NCBI GenBank assembly: GCA_951804985.1
Contig: OX638130.1
Coordinates: 1,950,501-2,014,500 of the forward strand
Length of the DNA: 64,000 nt
Direction of reading: 5' to 3'
Source of the DNA: Dryomyza anilis
Taxonomy: Eukaryota > Arthropoda > Insecta > Diptera > Dryomyzidae
A model generated the notes under the pieces. It saw only the letters and a list, made by a program, of their open reading frames with translations, was not told where the DNA came from and did not search any database. A program made the position numbers and the translations under genes. Shown one piece after another: positions 57,201-64,000 of this stretch. Position 1 is the first letter of the stretch, and every line of letters begins with the position of its first letter.

Positions 57201-58512
57201 TTCAATATTTTATGTGTTTGACTGGTCATAACTTAAATCAGATTAATCCGAATTTCATGTTGTTTATTTCAAAATACTAGCTGAAGTATTCACAATGAAA
57301 TACTGACTATGTGATCGAAAACTCAAATCTGAAAAAGTTAAAAACCAAAATATGTAGAAAAACACGAAAATTGCCATATATTTGTTTTACGTAATAACGC
57401 AAAAACTTGAGGCAATCTGTAAAAACTGAGTATGAGGTAGTGATTAAAATCTTGATGTCCATCAGAATATCATACTTAGATCGTGGATAATTTTTTTTGT
57501 TCTACTGGACACGGTAAAAAGAAAGGTTTCATAATAAAATTAGAGGTGAATATTACAAAAAAAAATTATTATGTTTCAGGTGGTTAAATTTGGGATAATT
57601 AAAAAATGTATGTTGTATAAAATTTTGTACACGAATTTGAAAATAAGGTTTCATGATTACTTCAGGCATGTGGAGGGACTTCCAAGCCTGAATTCATTTC
57701 GATATTTTCTGCTGAGCTCTTTTTCGAAGTCTGTATTTTGTTAATTATTCAAATAAAACTTTTGTTATAATTTCAATTAATTAAATTACAGATCCCAAAG
57801 AGCTGATTATAAGAATTTTCTGTAAGCAGAACTTTTAATGTTCGAGTTTATTGGTATTTTGAACTTTTTTGAATTATTACTGCATTTAATTAAATAAACG
57901 ACTTCACAGTCCACAGTTACGATTTCATTTCATAGAACCTGATAATAATTTATATCCTCAATAATTCTCATTTCCAGTTGTCGTCGCCAATCAGCAAATG
58001 CGCTCAACCACCAATTTGCTGATTATCAATCTTGCGGTCTCGGACATACTGTTCGTCATCTTCTGCGTTCCTTTCACCGCCACGGATTACGTGCTGCCCG
58101 AATGGCCCTTCGGCAACTTGTGGTGCAAATTCGTGCAGTATATGATTGTGGTCACATGTCACTGTAGCGTCTACACGTTGGTCCTGATGTCATTCGACCG
58201 CTTCCTTGCTGTCGTGCATCCGGTGACGAGCATGTCCTTGCGCACCGAACGCAATGCAATGTTGTAAGTATTCTGTTCGGTTATAGTCTTCGCGCTGTTC
58301 GTCCTTCTGTCGTCGTTTTATATTTTGCGCTTTGTTATTTTGTCGCCTAATCCATTTGCAGAGCAATTCTACTGGCCTGGGTTCTGATAATCACCACCGC
58401 CATTCCGGTGGCGCTGGCGCATTCTGTTCGTATCTATCAATTCCGTGGTCACAACTATACGGCGTGTGTTTTTTCATCCGACGAGGAGGTGTGGAGTGTG
58501 GTGGGATTTCAG
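47994..58512 (+). CDS. AstA-R1: Allatostatin-A receptor (class A GPCR), 5' part: exons 1-3
   Basis: Joined exons 47994-48234, 57978-58263 and 58362-58512 read in frame for 226 residues. The N-terminus has N-glycosylation sequons (NCS, NFS) and no signal peptide. TM1 is about residues 54-85 (GLAGLLGNALVIV with the conserved Asn). TM2 has NLLIINLAVSDILFV. TM3 begins at WCKFVQYMIVV, and its Cys can pair with the Cys of YTACVF in loop 2. DRF replaces DRY in LVLMSFDRFLAVVHP. TM4 is AILLAWVLIITTAIPVALAH. Loop 2 carries an NYT sequon. The sequence matches the Drosophila DAR-1 (AstA-R1, CG2872) type much better than AstA-R2, as in ATDYVLPEWPFGN and HSVRIYQ. The family binds allatostatin-A peptides (FGL-amide) at neuronal and gut membranes and couples to G proteins in feeding and endocrine control. 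TM5-TM7 lie beyond the window, so the gene is incomplete but shows no damage. Confidence 0.95.
49759..50120 (+). mobile_element. INE-1/DINE-1-like Helitron remnant (in intron 1)
   Basis: It starts TATACCCTACACTAAGAGTG, then GGCAGCGTGTGTCCGATATG, ATATATATTCATGATAAGAG, GTCAGTCCACTGTCGG and TTGAAATCACGATTACAGAA. This is the same order as at 61718 and as in Drosophila INE-1 (TATACCC start, then ATATATTCTTGATCAG and GTCCGTCTGTCCG). The 3' end is lost. Confidence 0.75.
50141..50310 (+). mobile_element. DD41D-derived MITE, internally deleted copy
   Basis: TTCATGATGGAAAGATATAC is followed by the right arm AAACCTTACTGAAGAGAAAT, GTCAAAAGAGCGGC and GTAGCGTCCCTG-like CGTCCCTGTT. Most of the left arm and the right terminus are missing. 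Confidence 0.8.
52015..52410 (+). repeat. Duplicated hairpin block (~230-bp unit) in intron 1
   Basis: Two units share TGATGCAAAAACAAGACATG or TGATGCAAGAACAAAACATG, TCTTACATCGACAGGTCG, and CGAGAACAAGAGTC or CGAGAACAATAGTC. In the second unit GATGCAAGAACAA (about 52272) faces TTGTTCTTGCATC (about 52309), forming a hairpin. Confidence 0.75.
52830..54400 (+). repeat. 18-19 bp minisatellite, array 3 (in intron 1)
   Basis: TTTTCATTAAAAATTCAAA units dominate 52900-53215, and TTTTCACTAAAAATTCAA types follow. A ~425-bp higher-order duplication is visible: TAGATTTTCATTTGTGCAAA occurs at 53521 and 53946 with matching flanks. It has the same orientation as array 1 and is opposite to array 4. Confidence 0.93.
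54442..54782. mobile_element. DD41D-derived foldback MITE, complete copy 3 (intron 1)
   Basis: The 341-bp copy is flanked by TA (54440-54441 and 54783-54784). Left end AAGGGTTTTTCAACAGGGAC; right end CTCTTATTGAAAAACCCGTT. The central palindrome has CATTTCATGATGGAAAGATA, a loop, and the complement. Close in sequence to 18406. Confidence 0.9.
56097..57132. mobile_element. Foldback element copy 2 with two palindromes (intron 1)
   Basis: The termini are inverted: ATCATCACTATCATGCCAAA followed by GGGGTGAATGTG on the left, and ATCGTCACTGTCATGCCAAA followed by GGGGCGAATGTG when the right end is reversed. Inside are two successive palindromes of about 270-290 bases (56305-56575 and 56615-56905). Both are built from ATTGGTATAAGATAAAATAG, AAAGCACCTATCGATCTGCA and ATATTTTGCCAAACAT with their complements. 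No coding capacity. A partial copy flanks the mariner at 818-2390. Confidence 0.85.
57978..58263 (+). CDS. AstA-R1: AstA-R1 coding exon 2
   Basis: The acceptor is TTTCCAG at 57971-57977 and the donor is GTAAGT at 58264. It enters in phase 1 and leaves in phase 2 (TT of a leucine codon completed by A in exon 3). It encodes the end of TM1, TM2, loop 1, TM3, the DRF motif and intracellular loop 2 up to RNAM. Intron 2 (58264-58361) is only 98 bases and ends TTTGCAG. Confidence 0.95.
58362..58512 (+). CDS. AstA-R1: AstA-R1 coding exon 3
   Basis: Starts AGCAATTCTACTGG and ends GGATTTCAG, a codon boundary, before GTAAGT. It encodes TM4 and extracellular loop 2 with the conserved Cys (YTACVF), ending VWSVVGFQ. 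The next expected exon (TM5) is not found in the remaining 5.5 kb. Confidence 0.94.
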
Positions 58513-58534
58513 GTAAGTGAAAAATTAATATTAT

Positions 58535-60540
58535 TATTTTTTTTTTTAATGAAAAATTAAATTTTAGTGAAAATTAAATTGAAAAAAAAAAATAAATTTT
58601 CAGTGGTGAAAATTTAAATTTTTAGTTAAAAATTGAATTTTTAGTGAAAAAGTGAATTTTTAGTTAAAAATTGAATTTTTAGTGAAAAATTAAATTTTTA
58701 GTGAAACATTTAATGTTTAATGAAAAATCAATTTTTGGTGAATAATTGAATTTTTAGTGAAAATTTGAATTTTAGATAAAAATTTAACTTTTATTCAAAA
58801 ATTGAAAAAATTGAATTTTAATGAAAATTTAAATTTTTAGTAAAATTTGAATTTTTGGTGAAAATTTTAATTTTTAGTGAAATATTTAATTTTTAGTGAA
58901 AAATTAAATTTTTAGTGAAAAATTAAATTTTAAGTGAAAAATTAAATTTTAGATAAAAATTGAAAATTTATTCAAAAATTGAAAAAATTTAATTTTAATG
59001 AAAATTTCAATTTTTAGTGAAAATTTAATTTTTAGTGAAAATTTTAATTTTTAGTGAAATATTTAATTTTTAGTGAAAAATTAAATTTTTAGTGAAAAAT
59101 TAAATTTTTAGTGAAAAATTGAATTTTAGATAAAAATTAAAAATTTATTCAAAAATTGAAAACATTTAATTTTAATGAAAATTTCAATTTTTAGTGAAAA
59201 ATTTAATTTTTAGTGAAAATTTTAATTTTTAGTGAAAAATTAAATTTTTAGTGAAAAATTAAATTTTTAGTGAAAAATTGAATTTTAGATAAAATTTGAA
59301 AATTTATTCAAAAATTGAAAAAATTTAATTTTAATGAAAATTTCAATTTTTAGTGAAAAATTTAATTTTTAGTGAAAATTTTAATTTTTAGTGAAAATTT
59401 TAATTTTTAGTGAAAAATTAAATTTTTAGTGAAAAATAGAATTTTTAGTGAAAAATAGAATTTTTAGTGAAAAATTGAATTTTTAGTGAAAAATTGAATT
59501 TTTAGTGAAAAATTGAATTTTAGTGAAAAATTGAATTTTTAGTGAAAAAATTGAATTTTTAGTGAAAAATTGAATTTTTATTGAAAAATTTAATTTTTAG
59601 TGAAAAATTTAATTTTTAGTGAAAAATTTAATTTTTAGTGAAAAATTGAATTTTTAGTGAAAAATTGAATTTTTAGTGAAAAATTGAATTTTTAGTGAAA
59701 ATTTGAATTTTAGTGAAAAATGAAACTTTTAGTGAAAAACTGTATTTTGTAGTGAAAAATTGAATTTTTTAGTGAAAAATTGAATTTTTAGTGAAAAATT
59801 AAATTTTTAGTGAAAAATAGAATTTTTAGTGAAAAATTGAATTTTTAGTGAAAAATTGAATTTTTAGTGAAAAATTGAATTTTTAGTGAAAAATTGAATT
59901 TTTAGTGAAAATTTGAATTTTAGTGAAAAATTGAATTTTTAGTGAAAAATTGAATTTTTAGTGAAAAATTGAATTTTTAGTGAAAAATTGAATTTTTAGT
60001 GAAAATTTGAATTTTAGTGAAAAATGAAACTTTTAGTGAAAAACTGTATTTTGTAGTGAAAAATTGAATTTTTTAGTGAAAAATTGAATTTTTAGTGAAA
60101 AATTAAATTTTTAGTGAAAAATAGAATTTTTAGTGAAAAATTGAATTTTTAGTGAAAAATTGAATTTTTAGTGAAAAATTGAATTTTTAGTGAAAAATTG
60201 AATTTTTAGTGAAAAATTGAATTTTTAGTGAAAAATTGAATTTTTAGTGAAAAATTGAATTTTTAGTGAAAAATTGAATTTTTAGTGAAAAATTTAATTT
60301 TTAGTGAAAAATTGAATTTTTAGTGAAAAATTGAATTTTTAGTGAAAAATTGAATTTTTAGTGAAAATTTGAATTTTAGTGAAAAATGAAACTTTTAGTG
60401 AAAAACTGTATTTTGTAGTGAAAAATTGAATTTTTTAGTGAAAAATTGAATTTTTAGTGACAAATTTAATTTTTAGTGAAAAATTGAATATTTATAGTAA
60501 AAATTTTATTTTTAGTGATAAATTTAAATTTTGAGTGCAA
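58535..60540 (-). repeat. 18-19 bp minisatellite, array 4 (in intron 3)
   Basis: About 105 units, mostly GAATTTTTAGTGAAAAATT on the + strand. It begins almost at the exon 3 donor, whose own downstream bases GTAAGTGAAAAATTAAT resemble a unit. Higher-order periods are visible: AATGAAACTTTTAGTG with ACTGTATTTTGTAGTG recurs near 59723, 60026 and 60388, and TTTATTCAAAAATTGAAAA recurs about every 155-190 bases between 58790 and 59310. Opposite in orientation to array 3. Confidence 0.95.
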
Positions 60541-60544
60541 AATG

Positions 60545-61715
60545 GATTCAAAAATAGAAATGTCATTCATTAGTATTACAAATTTTCATTACTAAAAACA
60601 AATTCAAATTCAGATTAGTAAGTATTTTGGTAAACCTATTATTAAAGTATTTAAATTTTCCATTTTTAGTTTCGCTTCTATAACGAGTATATTTGAAATT
60701 CTTTCTGTAACTTATGCAGAAAAAAATACCATTTGAAAAGCATTTTACTTCATTGAAATTTCTTTATAAATTTTAGTTTTATTCTAAAAAAAGGAATCTA
60801 TTGTTTATTTTATTTATCACATTTCTTTTGAAAAGTATTTCATTGAGTAGAAAGATTCATTCGTTTATTTGGTCTGTGCTTTGGTTCTATTGAAACTGTA
60901 TTATTTCTAGTTTTTATTTTATTTTAACTTTATTTTAGGTTTTTTCTATATTTTTAGTTTTTCCCTTTCTTTTATATGCAAATTTCTAAAAGTGAAAAAA
61001 AAAGTTCTCATTCGGTTGCATGAACTGTGATGTTTGTTGGCTCCATTGAATCGGCACTAACTTCCAGGTGTGAAATAATTGAAACGATTTATTTTTTTTT
61101 TATTTTGCCCAATTTATTTCGTTAACAAAAACCGACATGCAACTGAAGATTGATTGGCACAGTTTGTTATGCGAACACTGGCAGGTCAAGAAAAGAAATA
61201 GCATTCAACATAAATGCTACTATTCAAAAAAACTTTTTGCGATAACTTCAACTTCCAGTATGGTGTTAATTTTACGCAAGAGAAAACTACATTCTTTCAT
61301 ATTACATAGGTGGTTTTGTTCTTAGAGATTACTGAATATTATCCTTACAATAAATAAAACCTATTAATTAATACATGATTGAACACTTCACTTGTCGGGT
61401 TTTGACAAGAAAAAATCAATATTCGGTCACCGCTTATAATCATTTAGCAGTAGACAATTAAACATTTTTCTGAAATATAAATATTAAGAAAAACTTTGTT
61501 CAAAACTATAGAAACTAAACTGGGGATTATATTTTCTTCAACTCTTTTCAAAATCTAAAAGTGCGAAATACATATTTGAAATTGAAAATGAGATTCTAAA
61601 ATCATACTATGTCCACTCTTTGGATATTGAATGCCATAAGAAGTGCAAAGTTTGACCCCTATGCATATTTTCTAGAAATATTATCAAAAGCTCAATGTAT
61701 TAAATACCTTTAATT
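60545..61715 (+). other. Intron 3 spacer, no exon found
   Basis: AT-rich unique sequence. No open frame here continues the receptor through TM5. The 62-codon frame at 61137 has no transmembrane or conserved character. Confidence 0.55.
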
Positions 61716-61717
61716 TT

Positions 61718-62335
61718 TATACCCTACACTAAAAGTGAAAGGGTATATTCAGTTTGGTACGCCGTTTGTAACACCCATAAGGAAGCATCTCCGGTATGGA
61801 AAAGTATATATATTCTTGATCAGCATGACCTCCTGAGTCGATTTAGCGATGTCCGTCTGTCCGTCTGTCTGTTGAAATCACGATTACAGAAAAAATAGAA
61901 AAGTTAGAGCAATAAAACTTAAGATTTAGATTACTTATATATCTAAGCTGTCTGAACAAGCAAATTGGCATGATCGGTCTATTGTGACCTGAGAACCGAC
62001 CATTTATGTTCAAATACCTCGTGTAAAATTTATATCTACATTTTACTGTATACGTGCTTAGGAAAACTTTTTTGGTCAAATATATATTGACTCATGCTCA
62101 AATACATGAAAATAATGGTTTCCGGTGAAACGACTTGTGGTTCCAAAAAAAATATCGAAATTCGGTACACCTACCCTTTTGTAAATATGGGTATCAAATG
62201 AATGGAAATTCTTCAGCGATTGAAAGTTTGTAGTTATTTTCAGGATTCGTATACCCTGGTGACCTATATACCACTTTTAATGGTAACCACAAATGTGTAG
62301 GTTATTTATAGTCGGCTTAGACCGACTATAATTTT
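61718..62335 (+). mobile_element. INE-1/DINE-1-like Helitron-derived element, near complete
   Basis: It starts TATACCCTACACTAAAAGTG, then GTATATATATTCTTGATCAG, CCTCCTGAGTCGATTTAGCG and ATGTCCGTCTGTCCGTCTGT. This closely parallels the Drosophila INE-1 consensus. Near the end a hairpin of nine paired bases (TATAGTCGG / CCGACTATA, 62307-62330) matches the 3' hairpin expected of Helitron-type elements. No coding capacity; these are moved by a partner element. Confidence 0.82.
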
Positions 62336-62439
62336 GATAATCCTAACTATCATAATAACACCTACTTTAAAATTTCCCATGTGATCTAACCTTCCCAACT
62401 GGTTCTATATACTTTAATCCAAAATTTTACCATCGCAGT

Positions 62440-62680
62440 TCAGAAACATTTTGTTGAAAGATTTCAAGCAAAGTCGGAGTCTATATCAGAAGCTTCATAT
62501 TTTCTGTTCATTCCCAAAATATTCCGTGAATCTGTTCCACAAAAATTGACAACCTCCTATACACTTCCCAAAATATTCCATTTATATGTGTGTTTGCCAG
62601 AAATATTCTCGTAATATTCCCGTAATATTCCCGTAATATTCCTGAAAAATGTCATAGATTTTGTCTCGGGATATCTGTCG
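62440..62680 (-). repeat. ~260-bp degenerate repeat family, inverted outlying copy
   Basis: Read in reverse it gives AATATTCCGGGAATATTACG-like text, GGCAAACACACATATAAATG, GGGAAGTGTATAGGAGGTTG and the phrase CCCGAGACAAAAT. It is a single unit of the family at 18850-23280. Confidence 0.65.
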
Positions 62681-62761
62681 ATTCGCTGTACAGAAAACCA
62701 ACATTTTATGAACAGGATGAACAAATTTACTCTAATTGGTGATAAAATATATAATAATATA

Positions 62762-63062
62762 ATAGTTTGGCGCTACAGTCCTGTATTATACTTCGGCACA
62801 GCTCTCTCACCATTTTGAGCTGTGCGTGTTATATTTGTACTCAAAGTGGTGGGACCTACAGTTTATTGCCGAATCCGAACGGCGGGTGAGAGCTTTTCAT
62901 AGGCAATGGTTTTACTCTCGGAGGTTTGCCATTTACTGCCGAGAGGTAGCGCGGTATAGAAAATTGTTTCTATGAAAAGATGTTGTTAGCCCCAGTCCAG
63001 GCTTGAACCGGGGACCTTTCGGCTGGCAGTCCAACGCACTAACCACTGAGCTACCGCGGCTA
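62762..63062 (-). mobile_element. tRNA-derived SINE, copy E (family 1)
   Basis: On the minus strand: AGCCGCGGTAGCTCAGTGGT (A box intact), GCGTTGGACTGCCAGCCGAA, the B box GGTTCAAGCC, then the full body to GTAGCGCCAAACTATTATAT. The TTA-rich tail is shared with copy C. AT-rich flanks prevent a clean call of the target duplication. Confidence 0.9.
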
Positions 63063-63064
63063 CA

Positions 63065-64000
63065 AAAAAATATATATAATTCAAATTTATTCGTCAATAT
63101 TCCAAAGTTTAAAGATGGCTCTAAACTCCGAAAATTGTGATTTTTTTAAGAAATGTTTTTTCATCAACTCTTTCTAATCGATTCACTTTTTAAAATATGT
63201 CCTGAGAACTTAATTTTGGTACTCATTTAATAATCAACTTTCAAAAAAAAAAACACTAATGCCCGTAATCTCAAAATGTCACATCTGAATGTATTCATAT
63301 TACATACTAAGGTTTTTCTATTACGTAGCGTTATTGAAAATTTCGGATAACAACGGCTATATTTCAGTTATTTATATGTAATACATAATACAAGTATTTT
63401 TAATTAAAACGGCTTTTTACGGAAACTGTGTTGATAGGGCTTATTTAAAAATGAGAACCGATAAAAATAGTTAGTATCATTGATCGTTAGCTTAAACAAC
63501 ATTTATGGTTGTTATGTAGTACAACCATAAATCATTTTCTTATTTAGCATTAGATCCAAAATGCTAAAAAGTAGTCTAAAAATAGTCTGAAAAAATCAAT
63601 ATTTTAAAAACATATCGTAATAATAATATTTGTCGATATATTGTAATTAGCCTTGGCACTTGAAAGAAAAATTGCGTTTACATGTTTTTGGAAATCTAGT
63701 TGTGTAGGGACTGTATTATTTTAATTCTAAAAGTGACTGAAAGGGGCCTAAAATATCAAAATGCAATTATCTTAAAAACGTAGTATGCAGTCAAAATTCA
63801 CAATCGCGAATTATATAGAATTGATGTAAGAGATGTCCGTGGCAAACATTTTTTCTCGTTTTGTTGAGTAGAGTAATACTTAGTATGAAAGTTAGACCAA
63901 TTATAAATCATGGTCAGTATTTCACAAATGAACAATTGTTCATAATAATATAGATAATTAGATAAGATAAATAATGCAAAAAATCATCGAACCAATACAT
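63065..64000. other. No feature seen; AT-rich sequence to window end
   Basis: Presumably still intron 3 of the receptor, since no TM5 exon was met. No repeats or open frames of note. Confidence 0.45.

Larger units (their letters stand above)
48235..57977 (+). other. AstA-R1: AstA-R1 intron 1 (9.7 kb)
   Basis: GTGAGT at the 5' end and TTTCCAG at the 3' end. It contains an INE-1-like remnant, two DD41D-derived MITE copies, a duplicated hairpin block, a 1.6-kb minisatellite and a double-palindrome foldback element. 48300-49750, 50320-52010, 52420-52820, 54800-56090 and 57140-57970 are mostly AT-rich without recognisable features. 50860-51410 is more complex, with CAGAGCA and ACACAGACAC-type runs, and could be regulatory. 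Confidence 0.9.

Noticed and set aside
61137..61325. Candidate next receptor exon (TM5)
   Set aside because: The translation lacks the expected transmembrane segment and conserved proline, and there is no acceptor in the right phase.

Overview
The window is AT-rich, repeat-dense DNA from a higher fly (Diptera, Brachycera). Three signs support this: an allatostatin-A receptor gene of the Drosophila DAR-1 type, INE-1/DINE-1-like Helitron remnants, and mariner-family relics with DD37E and DD41D catalytic spacing. DD41D ('rosa'-type) elements were first described in tephritid fruit flies, so a tephritid-like fly is plausible; that placement is inference.

Only one host protein-coding gene is supported. 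It is the 5' part of an allatostatin-A receptor (AstA-R1-like class A GPCR) on the + strand. Coding exon 1 is 47994-48234, exon 2 is 57978-58263 and exon 3 is 58362-58512. The three exons join in frame into 226 residues, from the N-terminus through TM4 and extracellular loop 2. TM5-TM7 and the tail lie beyond the right edge. Intron 1 is 9.7 kb and intron 3 is longer than 5.4 kb; both are full of repeats.

1-8.4 kb is a nest of decayed elements: a head-to-head minisatellite, a DD37E mariner inserted in a foldback element, a tRNA-derived SINE, a two-part minisatellite element, a hAT-type MITE with perfect 8-bp target duplications, a DD41D mariner relic, a divergent SINE, a 5'-truncated LINE and another SINE. 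8.4-16.4 kb holds large arrays of an 18-19 bp minisatellite (one interrupted by a ~0.9 kb element) and a possible regulatory stretch. 16.4-30 kb is AT-rich DNA with a degenerate ~260-bp repeat family, MITEs derived from the DD41D mariner, other diverged tandem repeats and a ~750-bp purine-rich GAAGGAGAA array. 30-36.5 kb has two different SINEs inserted side by side at one target site, LINE fragments and a 51-bp minisatellite. 37.9-42.7 kb is a dispersed family dense in CGATATCG motifs, broken by a ~1 kb element. 43-47.4 kb has a degenerate repeat region interrupted by a retrotransposon RNase H fragment. 47.9-64 kb is the receptor gene with its repeat-filled introns.

The most notable pattern is that receptor exons 2 and 3 are flanked by long arrays of the same minisatellite in opposite orientations. 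Several nested insertions can also be checked against an uninterrupted copy elsewhere in the window. I see no CRISPR, operon, intact transposase or complete RNA gene. No novel enzymatic system is evident.
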